A stretch of 64,000 bases of DNA from an uncultured Dehalococcoidia bacterium (GTDB lineage: Bacteria > Chloroflexota > Dehalococcoidia > Lucifugimonadales > JAAXIE01), in contig OX638353.1 in assembly GCA_951813255.1 (NCBI GenBank), positions 372,001 through 436,000 on the forward strand. Reading direction: 5' to 3'. Shown one piece after another: positions 24,258-33,474 of the stretch. Every line of letters begins with the position of its first letter. Position 1 is the first letter of the stretch. The notes under the pieces are model-generated. The model did not search any database and was not told the DNA's origin. It saw only the letters and a list, made by a program, of their open reading frames with translations. The translations under genes and the position numbers were made by a program.

Positions 24258-24842
24258 GTGAAGGTTGGTGTGCTGGCCGTTCAAGGTGATTTTGCAGAGC
24301 ACCAAGCTGCACTGGAACGCATTGGCCAAAAATCGGTGCAAGTGCGTCTGCCCCGTGACTTGGAGTCGTTGGACGGTCTGATAATCCCCGGAGGGGAAAG
24401 CACCACCTTCGCCAAACTCATGGATTTCTATGATCTCCGGGGTCCGATCACCGCATTTGCCCAGAAGGGGGCTGCGGTATGGGGCACCTGCGCAGGTCTC
24501 ATCATGATGGCCCGCGAGCTTACCGAACCCAAGCCCACACCCATGGGACTTATGGACATCGCGGTGGAGCGCAATGCCTTCGGACGACAGGTGGACAGCT
24601 TCGAGGCAGACCTGTCAGTGACAGGGCTTGGCGCGGATCCCTTGCGGGCCATCTTCATACGCGCCCCGGCTATCTGTAACGTCGGACCCGAAGTGGAAGT
24701 CTTGGCAGCGCTGCCTGACGGTCGTGCGGTGGCGGTGCGGCAAGGGAACCTGTTGGCCACGTCGTTCCATCCCGAATTGGGCGGAGATGGTCGGATGCAT
24801 CGCTATTTCCTTGATATGGCTGCGCCGGAGGGGATGAGGTGA
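24258..24842 (+). CDS. pdxT: PLP synthase glutaminase subunit PdxT
   Basis: About 194 residues from the GTG at 24258 (KVGVLAVQGDFAEHQ is the normal N-terminus; a TTG 21 bases earlier is possible). The class I glutaminase triad is present: the nucleophile cysteine in WGTCAGLIMMA and the His-Glu pair in SFHPELGGD. IIPGGESTT is the oxyanion strand. It passes ammonia to PdxS. Its stop overlaps the next gene by 4 bases (GTGA). Confidence 0.93.
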   Translation: MKVGVLAVQGDFAEHQAALERIGQKSVQVRLPRDLESLDGLIIPGGESTTFAKLMDFYDLRGPITAFAQKGAAVWGTCAGLIMMARELTEPKPTPMGLMDIAVERNAFGRQVDSFEADLSVTGLGADPLRAIFIRAPAICNVGPEVEVLAALPDGRAVAVRQGNLLATSFHPELGGDGRMHRYFLDMAAPEGMR

Positions 24843-26449
24843 CGGCTACGGACAAACGGGTCCAGGATGACTTGGAAGTACTGATCGAGGCACTGCCGGT
24901 GCGGGTCGCCAGCCCATTGCGCGCTAGGGATGACCTTCACGAACTTCTGGAGGTCGTGCTCGACTTGGGGCGGTATCCCGAAGCTCGGTTTCCCCACCAG
25001 ACCGTGATAATCGATCCGGTCGAGGTGTCGGAGTCCGAGTTGGAGCAAGTGGTGGAGTGCGTGGGCGAGTTCGGTGACGATAACCGGGCTGGCATTACGC
25101 GGACCCTGCACCGCTTCTCCGCCATCAGGAACCGCAAGGGAAAGGTTGTCGGCCTCACCTGCAGGGTGGGCCGGGCTGTGTTTGGCACCATCAATATAAT
25201 CGAGGACCAAGTGCTCTCGGGCCGCAGCACCCTACTCTTGGGCAGGCCGGGCGTGGGCAAGACCACCATGCTGCGGGAGGTCGCGCGCGTTCTGGCGGAC
25301 AACGCCCAGAAGCGCGTGATAATCGTCGACACTTCCAACGAAATCGCGGGGGACGGCGACATCCCCCACCCGGCCATCGGCCATGCCCGCCGGATGCAGG
25401 TGGCAACACCTACGCTGCAACATGGCGTGATGATTGAGGCTGTGGAAAACCATATGCCTGAGGTAATCATCATTGACGAGATGGGCACTGAGCTTGAAGC
25501 ACTGGCGGCGCGGACCATCGCCGAGCGTGGTGTGCAGCTTATCGCCACCGCCCACGGCAACACACTGGAAAACCTGGTGCTGAACCCCACTCTCTCCGAC
25601 CTCGTGGGCGGCGTGCAGTCGGTGACTTTGGGCGACGACGAGGCGCGTCGCCGTGGCACCCAGAAGGCAATCCTGGAGCGTAAGGCCCCGCCAACTTTCG
25701 ACGTTGTGGTGGAGATACAGACTTGGGACCGGGTGGCGGTTCACGACAACGTGAGCCGGGTCGTGGATACCTACCTCCGTGGTGTGCCCATAGTGCCCGA
25801 GACCCGGTGGATGGACGAGATTGGCAGGGTGGCGAAGGTGCGGGAAGCGCCCAGCACAACCGTGGAAACCCCGGTGGCCAGGACTGCGGACAGAACTCCG
25901 GAAAGAACGACCGACAGAACGCTGGACCGGATCCTAGACCGGGCCCCCATGCCTGCGCGTGAGCCGGAGTCAGGCCCAGCGCAGAAAGTATTCCTGTTTG
26001 GCGTGAGAAGAGACAGAGTGGAAGAGGCCGCACAAGAATCGGGCGTTCCCGTAAACGTGGTCAGCGAACTGCGCGTGGCCGATGTGGTGCTGACCACGAA
26101 GACCCACTACCGGCGAGGCTCGCGGGTAGTGCGGGCAGCCGAGGAAGCCAACAAGCCTGTATACGTGCTTCGTAAGAACACTGCACCCCATGTGCAGCAG
26201 TTCCTGAGAGCCAGGGGTGGTGGCGGAAGTGGCGGAGCCAACGGGGCCGACCCCAAGGTTGATGAAGCACTGCAAGAGGCCCACGAAGCCGCCCAACGGG
26301 TGACGGACGGCGCGGAAGAGTCGGTGACGCTACTGCCTCAAGCCGCCTACATCCGCCGCTTGCAGCATTTGCTGGCGGAAAAATATGACGTGGGGTCCCG
26401 CAGCGTCGGTCGAGAGCCGCAGCGCCACGTCACTTTCGTGCGACAGTAG
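24839..26449 (+). CDS. Ycf45/SpoIIIAA-like AAA ATPase with C-terminal R3H domain
   Basis: 536 residues. A domain of about 110 residues precedes the ATPase core: Walker A GRPGVGKTT, VDTSNEIAGDGDIPH, Walker B VIIIDEMGTELEA and sensor IATAHG. After residue about 320 comes a low-complexity linker with repeated T-x-x-R words (TADRTPERTTDRTLDRILDR), then a small VFLFGVRRDRVEEAA domain and an R3H-like end (RRLQHLLAEKYDVGSRSVGREPQRHV). Relatives are the plastid Ycf45 and bacterial SpoIIIAA-like ATPases; R3H suggests single-stranded nucleic-acid binding. It overlaps pdxT by 4 bases; the role in that operon is unknown. Confidence 0.82.
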   Translation: MTATDKRVQDDLEVLIEALPVRVASPLRARDDLHELLEVVLDLGRYPEARFPHQTVIIDPVEVSESELEQVVECVGEFGDDNRAGITRTLHRFSAIRNRKGKVVGLTCRVGRAVFGTINIIEDQVLSGRSTLLLGRPGVGKTTMLREVARVLADNAQKRVIIVDTSNEIAGDGDIPHPAIGHARRMQVATPTLQHGVMIEAVENHMPEVIIIDEMGTELEALAARTIAERGVQLIATAHGNTLENLVLNPTLSDLVGGVQSVTLGDDEARRRGTQKAILERKAPPTFDVVVEIQTWDRVAVHDNVSRVVDTYLRGVPIVPETRWMDEIGRVAKVREAPSTTVETPVARTADRTPERTTDRTLDRILDRAPMPAREPESGPAQKVFLFGVRRDRVEEAAQESGVPVNVVSELRVADVVLTTKTHYRRGSRVVRAAEEANKPVYVLRKNTAPHVQQFLRARGGGGSGGANGADPKVDEALQEAHEAAQRVTDGAEESVTLLPQAAYIRRLQHLLAEKYDVGSRSVGREPQRHVTFVRQ

Positions 26450-26491
26450 AATCCACAAGGGCGTACCACACCGGTAACGAGGGCCGCGCAA

Positions 26492-27265
26492 GTGTTTATC
26501 TCGTTTGAGGGAGGCGAAGGCTCGGGGAAGTCGACTCAAGCCGAATTGCTGGTTCAAGGTTTGGTGGAGTCCGGTCTTCAAGTCGTTCCAATACATGAGC
26601 CGGGTTCGACAGGACTTGGCCAGCACTTAAGAAGGTACCTCAAGGACGAGAGTGTATCTTTAACTGGTGCAGCAGAGCTCTTACTCTTTTGCGCTGCACG
26701 AGCCCAGCTCGTTGCGGAGATCCTGCGCCCATGTCTAGACAGAGGAGTGCATGTGGTTGCGGACCGCTATGCTGACTCCACCGTGGCATACCAGGGGCAT
26801 GGCCGGAGGCTGGATATAGAGACCGTTTTGCGGATCAACTCGTTCTCGACGCAAGCTGTTCGACCTGACCTGACCTTTCTGTTGGACTTCGATCCGATGG
26901 TAGGCTTGTCGCGGGTGCAGCCACAGATCGACATGTTTCTGGACACTATGCAGGGCAATGAGCTATTTGTTTCTGGGTTAAGGGTGGCGCATCAGTTGAG
27001 CTTATTGCCTGACATACCTCACAAAGTAACGCTAGCAGAACCTACGCTGCCGGCAGAGCCCGTTCGGCAGGAGGAGGAAGGCCAGCGGGGGTTCGAAGTG
27101 GAGCCGTTGGAGTTCCACCGCAGGGTGAGGCAGGGCTACTTGCAGATGGCTGAGGGGGAACCGCAGAGATGGGTGGTGTTGGATGCGACGCGTCCACGCG
27201 AGGAGCTGTCGAACGCGATCTGGGAAGAAGTGCAGTCTCGCTTGGGGGCTAGTCCCTCCGAATGA
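26492..27265 (+). CDS. tmk: Thymidylate kinase with a large LID-region insertion
   Basis: 257 residues against a usual 205-215. The P loop GGEGSGKSTQ, HEPGSTGLGQ, DRYADSTVAYQGHGR and the closing FHRRVRQGYLQMAE are all those of dTMP kinase, which makes dTDP. About 55 residues (from QPQIDMFLDTMQGN to GQRGFEVEP) are inserted where the LID loop normally has R-x-R/DRFE residues; the inserted part is not recognised and lacks the usual basic LID. Activity is plausible but should not be assumed. The start is GTG and a strong hairpin follows the stop. Confidence 0.82.
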   Translation: MFISFEGGEGSGKSTQAELLVQGLVESGLQVVPIHEPGSTGLGQHLRRYLKDESVSLTGAAELLLFCAARAQLVAEILRPCLDRGVHVVADRYADSTVAYQGHGRRLDIETVLRINSFSTQAVRPDLTFLLDFDPMVGLSRVQPQIDMFLDTMQGNELFVSGLRVAHQLSLLPDIPHKVTLAEPTLPAEPVRQEEEGQRGFEVEPLEFHRRVRQGYLQMAEGEPQRWVVLDATRPREELSNAIWEEVQSRLGASPSE

Positions 27266-27271
27266 CGTGCA

Positions 27272-27304
27272 ACGGCCCAGCGGCGTATGTGCTCGCTGGG
27301 CCGT
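27272..27304. terminator. Strong hairpin between convergent tmk and the selenoprotein gene
   Basis: ACGGCCCAGCG pairs perfectly with CGCTGGGCCGT (11 bp, 11-base loop). The downstream T content is modest (CGTTGT). It can serve both converging transcripts. Confidence 0.6.
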
Positions 27305-27333
27305 CGTTGTGAACCTTATGTGCCTAAAGCCGT

Positions 27334-27612
27334 CTAATCGTCGGCGGCGACCGGGGCAGCCTCGATTTTCTCTGCGATAGCGGCCTTCATCTTGCGCACT
27401 CGCGCCAGATCGGGGTAGCCCTCGGTGATCTTGTCGAAGATTTTCTCGCCGTTGGCAAAGACCTCCATGATGCCCTGCCCCTTGGGGGTAATGGTGATGG
27501 CAGCATCACCTCCGAAGGCCCGGAAGAACTCATTCGCCATCCACATGGCGGTAGCGTGATGCTGTCAAGGTACGCAGTAGGTGATCTCGACTTGGACTTT
27601 TCCTTCTTCCAA
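27334..27612 (-). CDS. SelT/SelW/SelH (Rdx) family selenoprotein with in-frame TGA as selenocysteine
   Basis: The frame that yields MWMANEFFRAFGGDAAITITPKGQG can be followed upstream across a TGA (27567-27565) to a TTG start at 27612, with GAGGAG 7 bases before it. The reading is MEEGKVQVEITYCVPUQHHATA, giving a redox motif C13-V-P-U16. This is exactly where the thioredoxin-like Rdx family has C-x-x-C or C-x-x-U, and the rest (IMEVFANGEKIFDKITEGYPDLARVRKM) is the normal family ending. The product is 92 residues, ordinary for the family. A hairpin with the required spacing follows the TGA. Rdx proteins are thiol oxidoreductases of unclear partner. A nonsense mutation is the alternative, but a TGA at precisely this codon is the expected selenocysteine signature. 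queG lies just upstream on the same strand. Confidence 0.82.
27535..27550 (-). promoter_or_regulatory. Candidate bacterial SECIS hairpin
   Basis: On the minus strand CGCCA (27550-27546), loop TGTGGA and TGGCG (27539-27535) form a 5-bp stem. The loop begins 19 bases after the TGA, within the 16-37 range known for bacterial SECIS elements, and has G at its second position as the bacterial consensus asks. Confidence 0.5.
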
Positions 27613-27683
27613 AGTAGGACTCCTCGTTGATAATTCGGGCTTCGGCCCGCGGTCTCCAATTCTAGCGAGTTGATGAGGGCCCT

Positions 27684-28832
27684 TCAACCGGTGTTCGGCA
27701 CTATGGCATCCAATGCAAGGCGAATCTCGGAGATGACATCGGCGTCGCTCTCAGCCCGCAATGCGCTGGCGAGCGCGCCTCTTGCATCCACGCCACCTAT
27801 GTGCCCCAATGCCCAGGCGGCGTGGCCACGGACCAGAGCCTCCCCCTCGTTGAGGGCCCGCGCCAAGGCAGGGATTGTGCTCCGGTCACCGATGTTTCCG
27901 AGTGCAACGCAGGCGTTGCGTTGCAGGCCGACGCGCTTGGCCCGCTTGATCGGGCTGTGGCGGAAGCGTTCGCGAAACTGCTCCTCGCTCATCTCCAGAA
28001 TCCAGACAAGGTCCAAAGAGGCGGAATCGGTCTTCCCAAAGGCGGGCTCGCGGGTAGACGATACCTTCAGATTGACCGGGCACACATCCTGGCAGATGTC
28101 GCAGCCGAAGACCCAGTCCTGCATGAGGGGGCGTAGTTCGTGGGGAATGGGCCCCCGGTGCTCAATGGTGAGGTATGAGATGCAGCGAGTGTTGTCCAGC
28201 TCGTAAGGGGAAACGAATGCATCGGTTGGGCATGCGGTGAGGCATCGGGTGCATGACCCGCAGGTCTTCTTCAGTGGAGGATCAACCTCCAGTTCCAAGT
28301 CTGTGATGACCTGCGCGAGGAACACCCAGGATCCGAACTGACTGGTCAGAATGTTGGTGTTCTTGCCGAACCAGCCTGTACCTGCTCGCTGCGCCACGGC
28401 CCGGTCCAGCATGGGTCCATCGTCCACGTACCAACGGGAGTTGACGGCGTGGCCCAGCTTGGCGGACACGTCTTCCACCAATGCCTTCATCCTGCGCTTG
28501 AGGACTCCGTGGTAGTCCTCCCCCCAAGCGTACGCCGCCACGCGCCCATGTGGCCCACTGTAGGCCACCGCCTCCGGTCTCTCATTGGGAAGATAGCTCA
28601 CGCCCAAGGATATGATGGACTTGGCGCCTGGCAGGAGTTCTTCAGGGCTAGTGCCCCGTCGCACTCGGGACTCGGTGTACCAAGGCAGACCATCGAGCAG
28701 CCCCCGTTGCAGCCGGTCAAGCGCAATCTCTTCGTCCGACTGGAAGCGCTCCGCGGACGATATGCGCACGAGGTCGAAACCCAGCGTTGTCGCTGACTGC
28801 TTGATAAGGTTTGCTAGCTCTTGTGGGTACAC
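27684..28832 (-). CDS. queG: Epoxyqueuosine reductase QueG with C-terminal HEAT-like repeats
   Basis: 382 residues from the GTG at 28832; the longer open frame beyond it is antisense to gcvH. The N-terminal cobalamin-binding domain includes VDDGPMLDRAVAQRAGTGWFGKNTNIL, and two 4Fe-4S clusters are supplied by CGSCTRCLTACPTDAF and CDICQDVCPVN. The end (VALGNIGDRSTIPALARALNE and AWALGHIGGVDARGALA) is a short HEAT/PBS-type repeat pair common in QueG. The enzyme reduces epoxyqueuosine to queuosine in tRNA. A small hairpin lies between it and the selenoprotein gene. Confidence 0.92.
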   Translation of the reverse strand: MYPQELANLIKQSATTLGFDLVRISSAERFQSDEEIALDRLQRGLLDGLPWYTESRVRRGTSPEELLPGAKSIISLGVSYLPNERPEAVAYSGPHGRVAAYAWGEDYHGVLKRRMKALVEDVSAKLGHAVNSRWYVDDGPMLDRAVAQRAGTGWFGKNTNILTSQFGSWVFLAQVITDLELEVDPPLKKTCGSCTRCLTACPTDAFVSPYELDNTRCISYLTIEHRGPIPHELRPLMQDWVFGCDICQDVCPVNLKVSSTREPAFGKTDSASLDLVWILEMSEEQFRERFRHSPIKRAKRVGLQRNACVALGNIGDRSTIPALARALNEGEALVRGHAAWALGHIGGVDARGALASALRAESDADVISEIRLALDAIVPNTG

Positions 28833-28913
28833 GAATCTCCCAACGCGCCCTCTACTTGGGCTACTCTCTAACTGTAGCGCAATTCGCGGTGATAACAGAA
28901 GTGGGGCTCGTGC

Positions 28914-28942
28914 TTGACAGCTTCTGGACCTTGGACTATGTT
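28914..28942 (+). promoter_or_regulatory. Predicted sigma-70-type promoter of gcvH
   Basis: TTGACA (28914-28919), a 17-base spacer, then TATGTT (28937-28942), about 56 bases before the gcvH ATG and divergent from queG. Confidence 0.6.
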
Positions 28943-28997
28943 TCCTGCGGCCCGTTATGGGCCGACGAGCGGGAACCAGCAAAGGGGGCGTGGACGG

Positions 28998-29378
28998 ATG
29001 TACCCGAGTGACAGGAAGTATTCCAAAGAGCATGAGTGGGCATTGCTGGAGCCCGATGGCAGAGTGCTGATCGGCATCACCGAGTTTGCCCAAGAGGAGT
29101 TGGGCGACGTGGTCTACGTCGCCCTCCCCAAGGTTGGGACCCAGCTGACCCAGTTCGCCATGATGGGCGAGATCGAGTCGGTGAAGACGGTGTCCGACCT
29201 TTACACGCCGGTGAGCGGGGAAGTGGTGGAGGTTAACGCACTCCTTGGGGACCAGCCTGAACTGGTGAACGAGGATGTATATGGCCAAGGCTGGCTCATA
29301 CGTATGGCGATCACCGATGAAGCGGAGTTGGGTAACCTGCTGACCGCAGACGAATACCAGGAGATCATCGCTCACTAG
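28998..29378 (+). CDS. gcvH: Glycine cleavage system H protein
   Basis: 126 residues from the ATG at 28998 with AAAGGGGG upstream. The lipoyl-attachment lysine is K63 in GEIESVKTVSDLY, the canonical place, and the start KYSKEHEWALLEPDGRVLIGIT is typical. GcvH carries the aminomethyl group between the P and T proteins. No gcvP, gcvT or lipoate gene is in the window, so it is encoded apart from its partners. It may alternatively act as a lipoyl donor. Confidence 0.93.
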   Translation: MYPSDRKYSKEHEWALLEPDGRVLIGITEFAQEELGDVVYVALPKVGTQLTQFAMMGEIESVKTVSDLYTPVSGEVVEVNALLGDQPELVNEDVYGQGWLIRMAITDEAELGNLLTADEYQEIIAH

Positions 29379-29584
29379 TCAGCAACCCCTATTGCCAAGT
29401 GGCCGGTCGCATCACCAGCGTGGTTCCGCATCCTTAGGAGTGTTTTCATCCTCAGTCGTTCCCAGCGTCTCCAGCCCGCCTTCTTCCTATTCTTACGAGA
29501 CTCACAGTGCTATGATTGTTGGAGTCTGTTGTTGTCCAACGTCGGATATTTCGGGTGCCAGCAGAGCAAGTTGATGGAGCATAG

Positions 29585-30568
29585 ATGAGCCCCTTACTTG
29601 AGATTTCCGATCTGCGCACCCACTTCTTCACCCAGGAAGGAGTGGTCAAGGCCGTTGATGGTGTCTCCTTCGAGTTGGAGGCAGGCGAGACACTGGCTCT
29701 GGTCGGAGAGAGCGGGTGCGGGAAGAGCGTCAGCGCCCTTTCCATCATGCGCCTTATACCGGACCCCCCGGGCAAGATTATCGGTGGGGAGGTTCTGTTC
29801 GAGGGCGAGAACCTGTTGGATCTGCCCGACGATGACATCAGGCGGGTGCGCGGCCGGCACATCGCCATGGTGTTCCAGGAACCTATGACATCTCTCAATC
29901 CAGTCCTGACTGTGGAGCGACAGCTGACGGAATCGCTGGAACTGCATCTGAGTCTCAACAAGAGGGAGGCTAGGATGGAGGCAGTAAGGCGGTTGGAGGA
30001 GGTGGGCATACCCGATGCTGTCAGCCGGGCCCGTCAATACCCCCACCAGTTCAGCGGTGGCATGCGACAGCGGGTGATGATCGCCATGGCTCTGAGCTGT
30101 GGCCCCCAAATAGTCATCGCCGATGAGCCCACTACCGCGTTGGATGTGACCATCCAAGCCCAGATACTGGAACTGATGAAGAGCCTTACCCAAGAGCGTG
30201 GCGTGGCCCTGATCATCATCACCCACAACCTTGGGGTGGTGGCTCGATATGCGGACCGGGTCAACGTGATGTACGCTGGGAAAATCATCGAACGCGGTTC
30301 GGCTAAAGAGGTTTACTACAACCCCAGACACCCATATACCATAGGGCTGCTGAATTCGGTGCCCCGGTTGGACCTGCCGCGCAAGGAGAGGCTGGACCCC
30401 ATTGAAGGGCAGCCGCCCGACTTGGGGAACTTGGGCGAAGGGTGCTCATTCAGGGACCGGTGCCGTTATTCGGAGGAACGCTGCGTCCAGGAAATCCCGC
30501 CCTTGACCCAGGTGTCCGACGGTCACAGCTCAGCCTGCTGGGTATCTCCTAGCCTCAATCGCAACTAA
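29585..30568 (+). CDS. Oligopeptide/dipeptide ABC transporter ATPase (DppD-like)
   Basis: 327 residues with Walker [11 protein letters not shown], signature [15 protein letters not shown], Walker [13 protein letters not shown] and the C-terminal oligopeptide-type extension holding clustered cysteines ([14 protein letters not shown]). It powers import of peptides or nickel-type substrates together with DppF. The cognate permeases and binding protein are not in the window. An extended -10 element (TGC-TATGAT at 29508-29516) lies upstream. Confidence 0.88.
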   Translation: MSPLLEISDLRTHFFTQEGVVKAVDGVSFELEAGETLALVGESGCGKSVSALSIMRLIPDPPGKIIGGEVLFEGENLLDLPDDDIRRVRGRHIAMVFQEPMTSLNPVLTVERQLTESLELHLSLNKREARMEAVRRLEEVGIPDAVSRARQYPHQFSGGMRQRVMIAMALSCGPQIVIADEPTTALDVTIQAQILELMKSLTQERGVALIIITHNLGVVARYADRVNVMYAGKIIERGSAKEVYYNPRHPYTIGLLNSVPRLDLPRKERLDPIEGQPPDLGNLGEGCSFRDRCRYSEERCVQEIPPLTQVSDGHSSACWVSPSLNRN

Positions 30569-30587
30569 GGGACCGCAACTGGCGAGA

Positions 30588-31616
30588 ATGCAGATGGAAA
30601 CACGAACGGAAAATAGAGGGCATGGCGACCGCCTCGTGGAGGTGGACTCGCTCAAGATGCACTTCCCAGTACGCTCCGGCTTGGTCTTCCAGCGCACCGT
30701 GGCCCATGTGCGCGCCGTGGACGATGTCAGCTTCTTCATACGGCGAGGTGAGACGCTCGGCTTGGTGGGAGAGAGCGGTTGCGGTAAGACGACCACGGGC
30801 CGCTGTATTCTGCAACTGTACCGGCCAACGTCGGGCAGCATCACGTTTGACGGCGAAGACTTGTGCGCAATGAATTCCAAGAACCTGCGACAGATGCGCC
30901 GGCGCATGCAGGTCATCTTCCAGGACCCCTACAGCTCTCTGAATCCCCGCATGACGGCGGGCAACATCATCGGAGAGCCCTTGACCGTGCACGGCATGGC
31001 TGGAAACAGGGCTGAGTACCGCGAGCGAGTCTCCGAGCTTCTGAGCGTGGTTGGCCTCAGCCCGTCGATGGCAGACCGTTTTCCGCATGAGTTCAGTGGC
31101 GGGCAGCGACAGCGCATAGGTGTGGCCCGGGCCTTGGCAGTGAACCCGCAGTTCATCGTGTGCGACGAACCGGTGTCCGCTCTGGACGTATCGATTCAAG
31201 CCCAGATAGTGAACTTGCTGGAAGAGCTGCAAGAGCGTTTCCAGCTTACCTTCCTGTTCATTGCTCACGACCTCTCGGTGGTGCGCCACATCAGCGACCG
31301 GGTGGCGGTGATGTACTTGGGCCATATCGTTGAGATCGCCAGCAGGGAAGAAATCTACGAGAACCCCATACACCCGTATACACGGGCGCTGTTGTCAGCG
31401 GTGCCCATACCTGACCCAGTGTTGGATGCCCAGCGAGAGCGAATCCTGCTTACAGGTGAGGTGCCCAGCCCGCTCAACCCGCCAACCGGCTGCGTGTTCC
31501 ACCCGCGTTGTCCCATTGCTGAGGAGCGGTGCTCCGAGGTGGTGCCGGAACTGAGGGAAGTGGCTACCGATCATTGGGTGTCCTGTATAAAGGCTCCGGG
31601 CTACGGGTACTTCTAG
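30588..31616 (+). CDS. Oligopeptide/dipeptide ABC transporter ATPase (DppF-like)
   Basis: 342 residues: Walker [13 protein letters not shown], signature [15 protein letters not shown], Walker [13 protein letters not shown], and the peptide-transporter C-terminal extension with [14 protein letters not shown]. It is the usual second ATPase of Dpp/Opp importers and follows the DppD-like gene by 19 bases. lepA starts only 4 bases after its stop, an unusual coupling of transport and translation genes. Confidence 0.88.
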   Translation: MQMETRTENRGHGDRLVEVDSLKMHFPVRSGLVFQRTVAHVRAVDDVSFFIRRGETLGLVGESGCGKTTTGRCILQLYRPTSGSITFDGEDLCAMNSKNLRQMRRRMQVIFQDPYSSLNPRMTAGNIIGEPLTVHGMAGNRAEYRERVSELLSVVGLSPSMADRFPHEFSGGQRQRIGVARALAVNPQFIVCDEPVSALDVSIQAQIVNLLEELQERFQLTFLFIAHDLSVVRHISDRVAVMYLGHIVEIASREEIYENPIHPYTRALLSAVPIPDPVLDAQRERILLTGEVPSPLNPPTGCVFHPRCPIAEERCSEVVPELREVATDHWVSCIKAPGYGYF

Positions 31617-31620
31617 CGGT

Positions 31621-33474
31621 ATGGACTCCTCCCTGATACGCAACTTCTGCATCATCGCCCACATCGACCACGGCAAGTCGACCCTCGCTGACCGCTTCCT
31701 TGAAGTCACAGGTACGGTAAGCGGAGAGAACATGCGCGAGCAGTTCATGGACTCCATGGAGCTGGAACGAGAGCGGGGGATCACCATCAAGGGCAAGGCC
31801 GTCTCCATGAGCTACCGCTATCATGGAGAGGGCTACCTGCTGAACCTCATCGACACCCCAGGTCATGTGGACTTTAGCTACGAGGTGTCGCGTGCCTTGG
31901 CTGCTTGCGAAGGAGCCATTCTCGTAGTGGACGCCAGTCAAGGTATCGAAGCGCAGACCTTGGCCAACGCGTACCTGGCTCTTGAGCACGACCTGACTCT
32001 AATCCCTGTCGTCAACAAGATTGACTTGCCTCAAGCCGAACCTGAAGCTGTCGCCGCGGAACTGCAGCAAGCCTTGGGCTTCAGTCGTGAGGAAATGCTG
32101 TTTGTGTCCGCCAAAGATGGCAAGGGAGTGAACGAGTTGCTGGAGGCCGTAGTGGAGCGGGTGCCTCCGCCTAAAGGGGAACAGGAAGCACCTCTGCGGG
32201 CCTTAGTATTCGACTCGGTGTACAACAGCTACAAGGGTATCGTAGCTTACATCCGTGTGGTGGACGGGCAGATATCTTCTGGAGAGCCGATGCTGCTGAT
32301 GTCCAATAGCAAGGTCTCCGAGCCGCCGGAGGTTGGCATCTTCACCCGTGTGCTCAGCGCCACCAAGACCCTGGGGACGGGACAGGTGGGCTACGTGGCC
32401 ACCGGGTTGAAGGACGTTCGTGAGTGCCGGGTAGGGGAAACCCTGACCCGAGCCCGCCGGCCAGCTGAAGAGCCTCTTCCAGGCTATGTGGCTTTGAAGT
32501 CGATGGTCTACGCTGGTATCTACCCGGCCCAAGGAGAAGAGTATCAAGCCCTGCGCACTGCCTTGGAACGTCTGCAACTCAATGACGCGGCATTGATCTA
32601 CGAACCGGAAAGCTCGCCGGCCTTGGGATTCGGCTTCCGCTGCGGGTTCTTGGGTCTTCTGCACATGGACATCGTGCAGGAACGTCTGGAGCGCGAGTAC
32701 GGGCTGGATATCGTGGCCACCGCCCCCAGCGTGCTCTATCAGGTGGTACTGAATGATGGCAGCACTATACAGGTGGACTCGCCCTCCAAGATGCCCGATC
32801 CGAACGAGTTCCAGGAAATCCTGGAGCCGTGGCTGTCGCTGACGGTGGTATGCCCAGACACGTACATTGGCGGCATCATGGAGCTGATGGCGGGCAGGCG
32901 GGCCCAGTTCAAGCGCATGGAGTACCTGCAGGGGGCCGAAGCGGCGGAAAGTAACGGTAGTGGCGCGTCTCAGAAGCGTGCTGCACGGGTGGTCATGGAG
33001 TATGACATGCCCTTGGCCGAGCTGCTGGCAGACTTCTACAACGTTCTGAAATCGCGGACGCAAGGCTATGCGTCCTTGGACTACCTGTTTGCGGGCTATC
33101 GCTCCGCCACACTAGTGAAGCTGGACATTTTGCTGAACCACCAAGCGGTGGACGCTCTCTCAGCAATTGTGCATAGGGACAAGGCGCAACAGTACGGCAA
33201 AGCCCTCGCTGAGAAACTGCGCGGGATTATACCGCGCCAGCTGTTCGAGGTGCCCATACAAGCCTCCATCGGGAACCGAATCATCGCGCGGGAGACGGTG
33301 AGAGCATTGCGCAAGGACGTGCTTGCCAAGTGCTATGGAGGCGACATAACACGGAAGCGCAAGCTACTGGAGAAACAGAAGGAAGGTAAACGGCGCCTCA
33401 AGCGGTTCGGTGCCGTGGAGGTGCCTCAAGAGGCTTTCCTGGCGTTGCTGAAGGTAGATGCCGACCAGGATTAG
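31621..33474 (+). CDS. lepA: Elongation factor 4 (LepA)
   Basis: 617 residues. GTPase motifs [25 protein letters not shown] and NKIDLPQAEP are followed by the domains of EF-G type and the LepA-specific C-terminal end (KAKCYGGDITRKRKLLEKQKEGKRRL-like, here CYGGDITRKRKLLEKQKEGK). EF4 back-translocates or rescues stalled ribosomes. A short extra loop with serine and alanine (AAESNGSGASQKR) is seen after about residue 440. The stop abuts the stop of the convergent DinB-like gene with no base between. Confidence 0.95.
   Translation: MDSSLIRNFCIIAHIDHGKSTLADRFLEVTGTVSGENMREQFMDSMELERERGITIKGKAVSMSYRYHGEGYLLNLIDTPGHVDFSYEVSRALAACEGAILVVDASQGIEAQTLANAYLALEHDLTLIPVVNKIDLPQAEPEAVAAELQQALGFSREEMLFVSAKDGKGVNELLEAVVERVPPPKGEQEAPLRALVFDSVYNSYKGIVAYIRVVDGQISSGEPMLLMSNSKVSEPPEVGIFTRVLSATKTLGTGQVGYVATGLKDVRECRVGETLTRARRPAEEPLPGYVALKSMVYAGIYPAQGEEYQALRTALERLQLNDAALIYEPESSPALGFGFRCGFLGLLHMDIVQERLEREYGLDIVATAPSVLYQVVLNDGSTIQVDSPSKMPDPNEFQEILEPWLSLTVVCPDTYIGGIMELMAGRRAQFKRMEYLQGAEAAESNGSGASQKRAARVVMEYDMPLAELLADFYNVLKSRTQGYASLDYLFAGYRSATLVKLDILLNHQAVDALSAIVHRDKAQQYGKALAEKLRGIIPRQLFEVPIQASIGNRIIARETVRALRKDVLAKCYGGDITRKRKLLEKQKEGKRRLKRFGAVEVPQEAFLALLKVDADQD

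Noticed and set aside
27684..29375. A single 563-residue minus-strand frame covering queG and beyond
   Set aside because: The part upstream of 28832 is the antisense of gcvH and resembles no protein; QueG homology begins at VYPQELANLIKQ, so the gene starts at 28832.
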